From contig CAJHNH020002457.1 of NCBI GenBank assembly GCA_905116865.2, positions 1 to 64,000 of the forward strand: a DNA stretch of 64,000 bases. Direction: 5' to 3'. Under the pieces are notes generated by a model, which worked only from the letters and a program-made list of their open reading frames with translations, had not been told where the DNA came from and searched no databases. Both the position numbers and the translations under genes were made by a program. Source of the DNA: Candidula unifasciata (Eukaryota > Mollusca > Gastropoda > Stylommatophora > Geomitridae). This document shows positions 10,300-20,629 of this stretch, in pieces; within the stretch, counting starts at the first letter, position 1; each line of letters starts with the position of its first letter.

Positions 10300-10973
10300 C
10301 CCCTTTCCCCCCGCCTCTAAATTTGTAGGATTACCATCTCAAGAATGAGAATCAAACAGCTACAGGTCCCAAAAACACTATGCAACCGTACAGCCAAGCA
10401 ATCACATAGTCAGTCAAGCAGGTCCTTCACAGAACGTCACTCTCTTATGACACGCCTGAACGTATCTCTTTCTTTAGCCAATTATCCATCCTTATGCTCT
10501 ATAAGCCAATCACATTAATAGGAACTCCACGGGGGAGCATGTACGACAGGGGTCCACCGATCATCAGTAGAAAGATCCCTCGTCGACGATTGTTTCGGCC
10601 AATTACCTTCTAGGCAATCCTGGAAGGTGAGCCCGACCTGGTTCTTGACTTCAGGGATAGATCTCTCTCTCCTGCACTTACACTCGGACCCTCGGACAGG
10701 GACAAGACGATATGGTGACTTTGCCAAAGGAATTGTGAGATTGGGTGTTGCATATGTCGCTGCGGTAGCAAATTAGTCGACTACTTTTACGACCAAAGTG
10801 ACAAGATTACGGTTGGTTCATCCAACAGGTGTTAGACTTTGACATTTGGCAAAGAGACATTGGCAGATATTTATCGATTACTTTGGCTTTATAGGGATAC
10901 AGATTACTTTCCAAGTAGGTGCTCGGACCAGTCTACCGAGGCCCATCCTCACGACGTTCCGTTGCGTCCAAAG
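10300..10973. other. No recognised gene
   Basis: This holds a C-rich tract (10292-10312) and unassigned sequence. It could include the 3' untranslated part of the minus-strand LINE fragment at 10974-11534, whose 3' side lies here. Confidence 0.3.
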
Positions 10974-11534
10974 CTAGCTAGAAGCTCTCTCAGCAGCTTC
11001 GCCCAGCTGTTTTAGTTCCAGTTTTCGTTCTTTTACTTGCAAACAAAGGTGCTTAAGTACATTGTATGTGGAAGTTGAGATGAGTCCTCTTGCGCCTACC
11101 TCGACGTCGACGATTTTTACTGCGTACGCTTGATCTCTCCTCAGACCGAATAGCTGTACTTTTTGAGTTCGTACATGAGATTTTCTTCCATCCGTGACTC
11201 GTACCGGCATGGTCAGCTCTACCAGGACGAGCTGGGATTTTCCCGCAGAGTGCAAAACATTATCTGGTCCTAGGCCGGTCTTTCGGATTGATTCTGGGTA
11301 CTTTTCGAAACCAGGCAGGTCGACCGCCAGTAACCAGCCCCTCGGACAGTCAAGTTTTGATGAAGCACATGCGACCTTGTTGACTTTCCCTTCATAGATC
11401 TGTCCACCCTTGAGAAAACGCATGATTTGGACGGTAGGACTGGCCCTCGCCTTGGCCCTCATCCTGACTTGGTCTACAAAGGGGACTAAGCCAGGTATAT
11501 ACTGACATCCAGTGCTTTGATTTAGAGGCGGCAC
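10974..11534 (-). pseudogene. R2-type LINE fragment, restriction-like endonuclease domain
   Basis: An uninterrupted 186-residue frame resembles the C-terminal restriction-like endonuclease of R2/R4-type non-LTR retrotransposons. Visible marks are 'GPDNVLHSAGKSQLVLVELT', which fits the PD-(D/E)xK-type core (the PD pair and then the E of VELT), followed by 'VDVEVGARGLISTSTYNVL' and 'LGEAAERAS', a well-conserved end block in these proteins. Reverse transcriptase is absent, so the copy is 5'-truncated. In intact elements this domain nicks target DNA to prime reverse transcription. The open frame suggests a fairly young fragment. It is unlikely to be a host gene. Confidence 0.7.
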
Positions 11535-12590
11535 CGTAAGGGGCCGATATAAGCAACTATATCAAAAATACAATCTGAACTTTTGATCTGACAGTATGAA
11601 ACTTTTATGAGCAGCATTTCCAAGACCTACATCAATCAGAGAAAATTTAGGGCATGAGACTAGTTATATGTTTATCCCTTAACTGTGTATCTTGTCTTTC
11701 TTTAATAATTTATCTCTCTATTAATTTCTTCTCCCAACGTGAATATCAACATGATTTTTACTTTTGTTTAAACAACACATGATTATCCTCAAGACAAACA
11801 CGAGAAAGAAGATACAACAAAAAGAAATCTCTCATGTCATTCAAAAATTAATCTTTCTCATACCCTTCAACTCCGTCCCCTTACCTTTTTTCTTATCCCA
11901 TCGTTACCTTCCAATTTTATCACATCAGTCTACCTCCCACTGTCAATTTTGTCTTCCCCCATATCTAACGTCTCGTGTATCTGTCTACTTATTGTAAAAC
12001 GCTTCTCAAGGAAAGCTGCCCGAAAACAGAATATATATCGTTTCTCGGTTTGAAAACCAGAGCATTATTCGCGGATTGTTGTGAGCGAGAACTTTATAAT
12101 GCTTTTCGTTTTCAGCATATCACTTTGTGTTCTAAATATTGTGTTCTCTTTTGGGGAAAATGTCCCTGCTGATTGTCTGAAGCTTCGTCTTTTTTTCTTG
12201 AAAATATTGCACAATGTGCCCGCCACGAATGACGCGAAATAGATACCATTATCACATTTCGTATCAATGCCAGCTCCATTGCTCAGGGTTGCTTTAATGG
12301 CCTAGCCATCAGTGTCTATGTGTGCTCAACATGTCTCGGGGACGGCTTGATTCTTTCTTGTCTTTTTGTTTCCCCTTTTTAATGCATAATCTGTCTTTCA
12401 GAGCCAGATCTAATGCTTGATTAATTCTTTTAATTGATAGACGTTTTCTGTACATGTTTGATTCGATGTCTTTGTTGTTTGCACTTTTGTGAGCGAGATT
12501 TCAGCATTTGGGGTAACGATTCTGTTTAAAATCGATAATATTTATGTTTTTATGGAATTGAAACCTTTGGCGTTTTTACTTTGCGTATTT
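11535..12590. other. No recognised feature
   Basis: AT-rich sequence with no credible ORF and no repeat matched elsewhere in the window. Confidence 0.4.
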
Positions 12591-12591
12591 G

Positions 12592-12722
12592 GTGTGTGTG
12601 TGTGTGTGCGCGCGCGCGTGCAAGTGTGTGTGTGTGCGTGTGTGTGCGTGCAAGTGTGTGTGTGTGCGTGTGTGTGTGCGTGCGTGCGTGTGGTTGCGCG
12701 CGTGTGTGTGTGGGGGGGGGGT
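12592..12722. repeat. (TG)n/(CG) microsatellite ending in G-run
   Basis: A TG array with CG interruptions and a terminal G10 run (about 12712-12721). Translations are Val-Cys or Thr-His repeats. Confidence 0.95.
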
Positions 12723-12726
12723 GTTC

Positions 12727-12840
12727 TTTTGACCCATCAAAGATGTAAACAGCGGGGAATGGAAAGGGAGAAGCAACAATGAAATTTATAATTTGTTCAA
12801 ATCACCAGCGGAAAAGTCTGACCTGTGTAGAGTTATGATA
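12727..12840 (+). pseudogene. LINE fragment, C-terminal region
   Basis: The frame reads '[20 protein letters not shown]' followed by 'NLFKSP'. The same block is present on the minus strand within 28700-28900, as 'GPIKDANSGEWRVRSNN'. This is the region after reverse transcriptase in a non-LTR element, here reduced to about 110 bp. Confidence 0.6.
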
Positions 12841-12904
12841 GACATTAGGTTTGCAGGGAGTGGCCAGCGGGTGCTACAGAGGTTGAAGTCCAACATTTGA
12901 TTCA

Positions 12905-13100
12905 CGACAATTCACGCCCAGGTGATCTGATTATCTAAACAGATGGTTCGGTGCTGAGAGGAAAGAGAAGTGCCTGGGAGTTCGTAGCGAAAGCCAATTG
13001 AAAATCTTCAGTGCAAGACAGCCTAGCGTATGCCACCACGATATGTAGCGTGAGAATGGAGTTGGAGGCGGTAACTGGGGCTCTCGGTGGCTAGAGAACA
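12905..13100 (+). pseudogene. LINE fragment, start of RNase H domain
   Basis: The frame shows 'TDGSVLRGKRSAWEFVA', where the D corresponds to the first catalytic Asp of RNase H, then 'RMELEAVTGAL' with the catalytic Glu. Stop codons interrupt it. It belongs to the same RNase-H-bearing element as 14890-15795. Confidence 0.65.
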
Positions 13101-13107
13101 AGCATCT

Positions 13108-13290
13108 ACAAGGGGAGCTTTAAGTTATAATTGTGACTAGGTTATGTGCATTATAAAGATAGCTTAACGTTGCATGATACTAAGAGCCCTGATCAAAGCA
13201 GACAGACTCCAATAATGTCCCGACTGGCGACGAAGTCGTCTACCACCGAGACAATGGGCGACCCAGTCACCGATGTACTCAGGGTGGGGC
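13108..13290 (+). repeat. Interspersed repeat rep-K, copy 1
   Basis: Begins 'aggggagctttaagttataa' and contains 'gtcccgactggcgacgaag' and 'gggcgacccagtcaccg'. It aligns with 34555-34745 (+) and 40265-40500 (-). A (CA)n array follows directly, so this copy may have seeded it. Confidence 0.65.
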
Positions 13291-13296
13291 TAAATG

Positions 13297-13313
13297 ACAC
13301 ACACACACACACT

Positions 13314-13347
<34 letters not shown>

Positions 13348-13501
13348 CTCACACACACACACAAACACACACACACACACTCACACACACACAAACACAC
13401 ACACACAAACACACACACACAAACACACACACACAAACACACACACACAAACACACACTCTCACACACACACACAAACACACACACACACACACACACAC
13501 A
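13297..13501. repeat. (CA)n microsatellite with (CT) and (CAAA) interruptions
   Basis: About 205 bp of CA repeat. Frames encode His-Thr repeats only. Confidence 0.97.
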
Positions 13502-14377
13502 TAAATCCGTTTTAATATAATTCTACGTGTGAAATTTTTACTAACGAATTAAGTCCTGGATCTGTGTTCATACATATTTTTTAAGAAATGATTTCGACAG
13601 TAGAACTTCCCCCAAGGATATCCTTGTAAATTTACAATTTCTTCTTCTGTGATTCATCTGTAACCTTTGAAACAATAATGCAGCCTACAGTTTCTGTCTG
13701 AACCGTATGAACACTAACCCTAAGACAGCAAATGCTACCCCCCGGAGTCTTTCATTTTCTGCCGTCCATATTAAAATAGACTGGATTGATGTTATCGATA
13801 CATTCTAAATACTTTAGGAGAATAATCAGTTATGGGCCAGGTTGGATTACTAAGAAATCTGGAAGGCTGATAACTGGGGCTAAAGGAACAGTGGGGTTTA
13901 GTCACTGCCCTCCCCCTGCCCCTCTTCTCCACCCCTACACAAATGTCTATGTGTACAAAGGCAAAGCTAACACCGCCCCTTTCAATCAAATTTAGATTTT
14001 TATTAAGCTTTTGTTTCTACGAATCATTTGTTGGTTGTTATTATTTTTACTGAGCACTTAAACAGGACTTAGCTCGCTCTCTGAGCACCATCCTAGACAC
14101 ATGCATGGGTGGGGCTCTGAACGATCTTGCCCAATGTTTTCTTTATGCCGGCGACTTTTTCAGTTAAGACAATGTTCCTTCCTCTCCTCACTCTCCTCTC
14201 TTTTCTTCATACTCCTTCTTCTTCTTCTTCTTCCTCTTCCTCTTTTCCTCCTACTCCTCTGTTTGCTGCTGGCATATTGTGATGTGTTATAGTATGCGAT
14301 ATCTGCTTCATTTGGTCTTTTAAAAAAAATACAAGAACTGCACAAACAGCCACAGAAAGAGGTGCAAAGATCAGATG
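13502..14377. other. No recognised gene
   Basis: Unassigned sequence with a short (CTT)n/(CCT)n stretch at about 14215-14260. Small ORFs here show no recognisable domain. Confidence 0.35.
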
Positions 14378-14515
14378 GCATACCAGACAACTCGAAGATC
14401 GAAAACTATAGTTACCCTGCCAGGGATCAAACCTGTCACCTCCAAGTGACGAAGTCACCTCGCTGCAGAAACAAGTGTGCTAACAAGCATGACCATCCGA
14501 CACTCCCAAAACAGT
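14378..14515 (-). mobile_element. tRNA-derived SINE-B, copy 1
   Basis: Read on the minus strand it gives 'gtgtcggatggtcatgcttg', then 'gaggtgacaggtttgatccc', then 'agggtaactatagttttcga'. The block 'ggtttgatccc' fits an RNA polymerase III B box (GGTTCGANTCC), and an A-box-like stretch lies upstream. The plus-strand copy at 16990-17105 carries the same blocks in the same order. Confidence 0.65.
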
Positions 14516-14784
14516 TTGTCTTAGTCGTGGTTTCAACATCACTGCAGTCAGGTTTCCTCATACTTGCTCCTTTTCTGTGTCAGCCGAAATCAAATCGCAT
14601 GTCCCTAAGTGTTTCAACTGAAACAACTGGTGAACAAACAATTAGTCCCAGAATAATCCAGAAAAAATGCGTGCGCAGTAAATGCGTATTTCAGTTGCAG
14701 GAGGCACCAAAGCCAAAAATCGCCACCGGAAATGCAGTTTGTCGTTGATGGACACGATAAGGTAATTACTATACATACGCTGAA

Positions 14785-15795
14785 TTGTTACACAAGGTAC
14801 TTCGCCAGCTTACACGTAAACCCGTAACAGGTCATGAAAACTATGACGGAAAAGCTGCACTAATGAAAGGCATTCCTCAGGAAAAACACAGATCACAGAC
14901 GGGTCCGTTATACAAGGACATAAGAGTGCATGGACATTTACAGCTCGCTCTTCCTGCAGTTCAAGAAGCCCCTGGTACCTTCTCCATGACTACCAGCAGC
15001 ATGACGATGGAGGTGATGGAGGTGATGGCGGTGACACAAGCTTTCATGTGGCTAAAATCAGATGACTATTCCTGCGTGTGTGAACTGAGTGATTCTTTGA
15101 GCATGATCCGGCGGGCCGAGGCAGGCTGGTTACGTAGACAGTGGTTTGAGTCATTGAAAAACTCTCCTGTGTGTGCAGTTACTTTCATATTCGTCCCAGG
15201 GTATGCAGGCGTTGTTGGTAATGAGAAAGATGATAGACTGGCAGGTGCTGCATTAATTGGAGATGGCTGGCCCATGGATCACGCAGACATTGTCATGGCC
15301 CTTAGAAGGATAGGACGTTCCGAGGATTTGGGAAGCAAGGTGTCCACATCACTGCTAAGAATACGAGGATTGGGAGTAAAGATCGACACAGCCAAGCATG
15401 AGAAGCACACCGGAGGCACGCGAAGTCTCGTTAATCAACATAGGACTGGCACAATTAACCACGCGACGCTAATGAATATGTTGAGAGGGGATTCTAAGCG
15501 CCTATGGCTGTGTCCGGAATCTTGTGTATGCCCACAATGGAGCATAGGCCCTCAACTAACTCACGCGAAATCGGTCTGTCCTTCGCTATCGCATGAGCTC
15601 ATCTCATGTCCTCCTAGTCTTTTTAATTACCTCTCAAGCTACTTTCTCAGTGTGTTTTCGGTCTTATTTTTTTCTATGCCCCTGTTGGTTCCGGTGCAAA
15701 GACATTGTAGTTATATAGTTCTCAGATTTTCTCAACGCGTGTCCTATCCAACGTCTGCGTCTTTTCTTTTCTTCACGGTTCCGGTAGTCTCCAGA
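14785..15795 (+). pseudogene. RNase-H-bearing LINE, 3' part
   Basis: The 3' end of a non-LTR retrotransposon. The first half of RNase H survives out of frame around 14920 ('TDGSVIQGHKSAW'), then a frame switch leads to 'MAVTQAFMWLKS', 'ELSDSLSMIRRAEAGWLRR' and 'FVPGYAGVVGNEKDDRLAG', the conserved RNase H end. A C-terminal tail follows with 'LVNQHRTGTINHATLMNMLR' and a Cys pair region 'LCPESCVCPQ', ending at about 15540. The pyrimidine-rich stretch 15600-15795 is the likely 3' untranslated region, followed by an A-rich tract. In intact elements RNase H removes the RNA template. The long open frame that continues into the A-rich tract as poly-Lys is an artefact. Confidence 0.75.
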
Positions 15796-16127
15796 GTTAA
15801 AAAAAACAAACAAAAAAAACCAAAAAACAAGAAAAAAAAAAAGAGCAACATAGAAAACACAAAAAAAAAAAACAAAAACAGAAAAACAAAAAAGAAAAAA
15901 ACAAAAAAAAAAAACAAAAAAAAACACATTAGAAAAAAACAAAAAAAAATTACATCAAAAAAAAAAAAAAAAAACAACAAAAAAAAAATAAAACAAAAAA
16001 AAAAAAACAAAAAAAAAAAAAAAAAAAAAAAACAAACAAAAACAAAAAAAAAAAAAAAAAACAAAACAATAAAAACAAAAAAAAGAAAAATAAAAAACAA
16101 AAAAAAAGAAAAAAACAAAAAAAAAGA

Positions 16128-16169
<42 letters not shown>

Positions 16170-16319
16170 ACCAAGCACAAAAACAAAAACACACAAAAAA
16201 AAAACAAACAAAAACAAAAACAGAAAAAACAAAACAAAACAAAAAAAAAAAAAACAAAAACAAAAAAACAAAACAAAAAAAAAAGAAAACAAACAAACCA
16301 AAAACTTGTTAAAAAAAAA

Positions 16320-16360
<41 letters not shown>

Positions 16361-16440
16361 AAAAAAAAACAAAAGAACAAAAAAAAAAAAAATCTCAAAG
16401 AAAAAAAAATCCCAACCAAAATAAAACAAAAGAAAAAACA
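15796..16440 (+). repeat. A-rich tract of about 645 bp
   Basis: Almost pure A with scattered single C and a few G. It directly follows the LINE 3' end, so it may be an expanded and degraded poly(A) tail. All ORFs across it, in both directions, are poly-Lys or poly-Phe artefacts. Confidence 0.9.
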
Positions 16441-16735
16441 AAGGCTCTATAGTAGTGATCTAATCATACCATTTAATTTCCTCAATCTGCACATCTTGCA
16501 CCATAAAAATAAGTATTGTAAAAAAAGCAAAAAAAACAAAAAAAATAACAAACAAGTCAAAAAAAAACAAAAAAAAAAAAAAAACAAAAAAAAAAAAATA
16601 AAAAAATAAAAAAATTAAACAAGAACAAAAACAAAAAAAAATCTCTGTCTATTGGAACTTGTTAACTTCTCTCCCAAAGCTCTATAGTAGTGATCTAATC
16701 ATACCATTTAATTTCCTCTATTCTGCACAGGCACC
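16441..16735 (+). repeat. Duplicated 60-bp block around a second A-rich tract
   Basis: 'ggctctatagtagtgatcta' with 'atcataccatttaatttcct' occurs at 16441-16486 and again at 16677-16723 with almost no changes. Between the copies is a second A-rich tract (about 16520-16640). The layout is a tandem duplication of A-tract plus flank. Confidence 0.85.
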
Positions 16736-16989
16736 AGTTAATGAATGTTTTTAGGTTATTAGCAAGTGCCTTAATTTTTCCCCATACAAAAGTGCTGATT
16801 TGACATTAGAATTTAAATTTTAATTTAGTATGTTTTAAATTTCTTTTGACCTTCACAAATTTCCAAAATGCTACTCCCAACAGACACAAATAAACAGTTG
16901 CCATTTCAATGGTTTCAGGTGCATTATGTTCGTATTCCATGGTTGTTGATTTCAGGCTGTAAGAGAGACATGGCACATAAAAACACATT

Positions 16990-17105
16990 TTTAGGGGTGC
17001 CCAGTTGGTCATGTTCTTAGTACATCTGTTTCCATAGCGAGGCATAAACGCCATTTTGAGGTGACGGGTTCGATTTGCGACACGGTAACTACAGCTTTCC
17101 ATTTT
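16990..17105 (+). mobile_element. tRNA-derived SINE-B, copy 2
   Basis: It contains 'gtgcccagttggtcatg', 'gaggtgacgggttcgatt' and 'cacggtaactacagctttcc', colinear with the minus-strand copy at 14378-14515. The B box 'gggttcgattt' is slightly degenerate. Confidence 0.65.
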
Positions 17106-17582
17106 TATGTTGTCTAGTAGGTCCTGCTATATTTCTACTTCTGTCCATGAATGTTTATCAATACATTGTATCTTTGTTTATTATTGTACTGCCAGCAGAT
17201 ATACTACCAAAAGACATACCACTGAAGTCACCGCAATGCGTGTATCTTATTCAGATTTTCTAATTCTAAAGAGAATGAGAAATGGCTAAGAAAACACAGA
17301 AGTGGAAATTGAACACGGGAAACAAGTGGCTGCCCATCACAGAATTAAGATAAACCCGAAAATTAACTGTCTCTGGGGCTTGTCCTGATAAGCCTGATTG
17401 GCTGTTCTGACCTACTTCTCGCTGGGTGGGAGAAATGGAAAAGGAAAGTTCGCTGAATTCAAAGAAAACGTTGTTGTGCCGCGTGTGTACTGTTCTTGTG
17501 TTTAGATGTATACTTTTGTTTTTCTTTTTCATTTTCCCAAGTATCTTGTATCTTTTATAATTTCTTTTTTCTCCCCCATTAC
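17106..17582. other. No recognised feature
   Basis: Unassigned sequence between a SINE and a microsatellite. Confidence 0.35.
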
Positions 17583-17589
17583 CCTCTCT

Positions 17590-17644
<55 letters not shown>

Positions 17645-18047
17645 TCTCTCTCTAGCTAGTGTGTGTGTGTATCTGCGATTGTGTGTGTGTTTGTGTGCCT
17701 TCGAGTGTGTCTGTGTGCGTGTATCTGTGTGTGTTTGTGTCTGTGTGTTTTTGTGCATATGTGTGTGTGTCCGCGTGTTTGAGTCTGCATATGTTTCTGT
17801 AGGTGTGTCTGTTAGTGCATGTGTATTTTTTTATATCTGTATGTACGTATGTGTGTGGAATGTTCCTTGACTGTATGGGTAGGTATTTATGTATGTGGGT
17901 GAATGGGGTGTGTTTGTGTGTGTGTGAAGGTATGTGGGTGTGTTTAAGTGAGTGAGTGGGTGGGTGTGTGTGTGCGCGCGCGCTACTGTGTGCATGCATT
18001 TTACCACCAATGCTTGTGTGTGTATGTGTGTGTGTGTGTTTGTGTGT
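17583..18047. repeat. (CT)n then TG-rich low-complexity DNA
   Basis: CT repeat to about 17654, then degenerate TG-rich sequence to about 18050. The ORFs encode Leu-Ser or Cys-Val repeats. Confidence 0.9.
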
Positions 18048-18222
18048 GAGTGATATTTATAATATGCATATTATCATATGAATATAACATGCTTATTGAT
18101 AAAATACAGCTGCAGTGTGAAAGACGGATGTTTGGAAGGGCTGAATGTAAGAAGGGCCTGCGGACCTAATTTGTTACCCTTTCAAAATAAAGTTCGTTTG
18201 CTCGTTCGTTCGTTAGGTCTTT
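18048..18222 (+). mobile_element. Retroposon-like repeat rep-H, copy 1
   Basis: It matches 53203-53366 along its length: 'ataatatgcatatcatcata' type start, 'aaaatacagctgcagtgtga' middle, 'gggcctgcggacc', then 'aaaataaagttcgtt' with a (GTTC)n tail. A simple-repeat 3' tail of this kind is typical of SINEs or LINEs mobilised by RTE-type machinery. Confidence 0.7.
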
Positions 18223-18529
18223 CTCACTCTTTCGCTCTGAGTGTGTGTTTCTGTCTGTTTATTTGTCAGGAGATAGTAAAACAAAAAGTAAAACCAGCCA
18301 GCCTTGCGTTATTACAAACGCTAGTGACAAGTCAGTGCTGCGGTTAAAAATCTTTCGTTTATATGAATAGATAATGATACAAATACGAACAAGAATATAT
18401 AAGAATCACTTATGTGAAGTACCTTGGAAGAAATCCACATGTCTGTCTAGCAAGTTGAATCTCTGACACATCTTTACCTACTTTAATGTGAATTTCACTA
18501 TTAAAATCTTTTTGTCCACCCTGTGTTAT

Positions 18530-18870
18530 CAATGTCACACCTGGACAATGACAGGAAAAGATTTAAAAAAAAATTACAACAACTGGAATATGATTCATTT
18601 GAAAGGCTCCCACTTTAAAAACAAGAGAGAAGATCAGAAACAATGAAATCCGATGAAAATGGGAGTAGCAGCAGTTCTGGATTTTATTTGAAGACAAAAG
18701 GCGAAATGGTTTGGCCATATAGCGCGGATGTCAGCAGACAGTATACCACAGCAAGCTATGATGCACAGAACAGGTGGGAAGCGAAGAAAAGGCCGATCAT
18801 GCAAGCGATGGACAAAAGGAGTAACAGGAGTCCCAAAAGATCCCAATATACGAAACACACAGACGGCTTT
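18530..18870 (+). pseudogene. LINE fragment, post-RT C-terminal region
   Basis: Shifted frames give 'KAKWFGHIARMSADSIPQQA' and 'TGGKRRKGRSCKRWTKGV', the conserved block near the C-terminus of many endonuclease-reverse-transcriptase LINEs. A preceding 'TWTMTG' fits the 'QTWT' block. It is a 5'-truncated, frameshifted relic. Confidence 0.7.
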
Positions 18871-18942
18871 TTCCCGTCAATTATACTTCTCGATAATGCA
18901 AGGTATATGAGAATCAAGATGAGATGACATGAGACCTGCATT

Positions 18943-19025
18943 TGGCTCCATCTACTCCCACCGCTTTCTCTTTCTCTCTTTATGTGTGTCTTTTTGTCTC
19001 TACAACTTGGTTTTCTTTCCGCCTG

Positions 19026-19116
<91 letters not shown>
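18943..19116. repeat. (CT)n microsatellite
   Basis: Pure CT from about 19029 to 19114, preceded by CT-rich DNA. ORFs across it are artefacts. Confidence 0.95.
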
Positions 19117-19118
<2 letters not shown>

Positions 19119-19721
19119 ATGTGTATGTTTATATATTGTGGAGCGATATTTTATCTCTTTGAGTTCTCTTGTGCGACTGTTGCTACAAGTCCTGTACTTT
19201 CCTACTGATTTTCCAAGTATGAGGTTATTAAGTGGCTAGTTTAAAAATGTAACCAGACGCACGAAATAAAATCTTAGTTTCTAAGACTCAAGCTAAAATT
19301 TGATTATTTTTAGGCTGGTCGAAGATTTAAAAAGAGGCCATAATCAAAAATTATTTCCAGCTGTTTAATAGTTTTCGCTCACATCAACGAACTGGTAACA
19401 CCGGGCAACTCTCTTAACGTTCATTAAATTCTTTTCAGACGTTGTCATCTTGTTAATATTTTGGTTTTAAATTATTACAAACTGTCCTGGGTTGATCGAT
19501 GGGATTTTGTGTATAGGCGGTTGATTAGCTAAATGACGAACGAACGTTTTTAAAATTAATCGGTTGTTCCTGCAGGAAATGAGTTGCCCCGGTGGTGTTG
19601 TTGTGTCAAAGCCACAAAGGCGGCGAACCTGTACTTTAAAAAATATAATTAAAGAACTTTGTGCCTCACTAAATAGAAGAAATTTTTTCCCCCCTTAAAA
19701 GTATGTTAAAGTACTTATCAC
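19117..19721. other. No recognised feature
   Basis: AT-rich unassigned sequence. Confidence 0.35.
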
Positions 19722-20030
19722 TGGATCATCATCATGTGCCTTGCCGACTGGCGCGGGCAATCATGCCTCTCCACAATCTGCGATCTCCTGCAGCATTGTT
19801 GCGCACGTAAAAATTATTTTAGCGGTTGGAAATCGAAACTAGTAGCCTAACGGCGCTGCCCGGGCAAAATTTCGAGTTAAAATTCTACCCTATGTATTTC
19901 AGGATCCTCGCCGGTGCTACAGAGCCTGTGTACTGTGCTGAGCTTCTTCAGATTCAGACTTGAGTTAGAAGAAGAACGGAGCACTTATGGGTTACTACCT
20001 GTGTGCCATGATGTTGATCCGCTGTTCCAA
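19722..20030 (+). mobile_element. Rep-G head joined to SINE-C 3' body
   Basis: The first about 85 bp match rep-G (4236-4310). From about 19806 the sequence matches the body of SINE-C: 'gtagcctaacggcgctgccc', 'ctacagagcctgtg', 'agacttgagttagaag' and 'cttatgggttactacc', in the same order as at 54700-54890. The tRNA-like head is missing, so the SINE copy is 5'-truncated. Confidence 0.65.
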
Positions 20031-20079
20031 ACTCCAAACCTCAGATAGACCTAAACTTTGTAGACCAGTCGGTGCTCAG

Positions 20080-20440
20080 TGGGTGATGTTCCAAATAAGC
20101 TCTTCTATGTTGCTGCAAAAGGGAAAACGTTCCCAAGGCGGGCAAAAGAAACGCTTTAAGGACACCTTGAAGTCTTCACTCAAAGCATTTGGGGTGAATG
20201 ACACCATTTGGGAGGCTGCCTCTCAAAACTGAAATGCATGGCATACAGCTCTACACAAGGGTGCGGCTACATGTGAAGCAAACAGTACAGCAAGACTTAT
20301 CAAGAAAAGAATGGACAGAAAGGCGACTGCAGGAGATCCCCTCCCTGGCACAACGCTCATTCCCTGTCCTCACTGTCCAAGAACTTTTCGGGTCCGCATC
20401 GGACTCATCGGTCATCTTCGTACTCATACTTGATGAAAAA
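20080..20440 (+). pseudogene. LINE C-terminus with C2H2 zinc finger
   Basis: One frame, interrupted by a single TGA at about 20230, reads 'SQGGQKKRFKDTLKSSLKAF', then 'ALHKGAA', and ends with the zinc finger 'CPHCPRTFRVRIGLIGHLRT' plus H (C-x2-C-x12-H-x3-H). This is the known C-terminal end of a widespread invertebrate endonuclease-reverse-transcriptase LINE, where the finger is thought to bind nucleic acid. The TGA sits where an Arg codon (CGA) would be expected. Reverse transcriptase is absent. Confidence 0.75.
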
Positions 20441-20540
20441 GAGTGGTCATCATTATCTTGATGGACAACACACACACAGTGGGTGATGTGCTCAGTGGGT
20501 GATGTGCTCAGTGGGTGATGTGCTCATCAGCAGCATTTTC
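20441..20540 (+). repeat. 16-17-bp tandem repeat 'cagtgggtgatgtgct'
   Basis: Three consecutive units at about 20477-20526, following a short (CA)n. Confidence 0.8.
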
Positions 20541-20629
20541 ATCTAAGGATTTTACCTGATACTCATTTTATGCAATGTCAACCTGGGAATCAAGGTCATT
20601 ATTTGAGCCAAATCAGAAAAGCAGTTTAG

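Noticed and set aside
14785..16452. 555-residue ORF at 14785-16452 as one gene
   Set aside because: The first part is a damaged LINE RNase H and the last 220 residues are poly-Lys from the A-rich tract.
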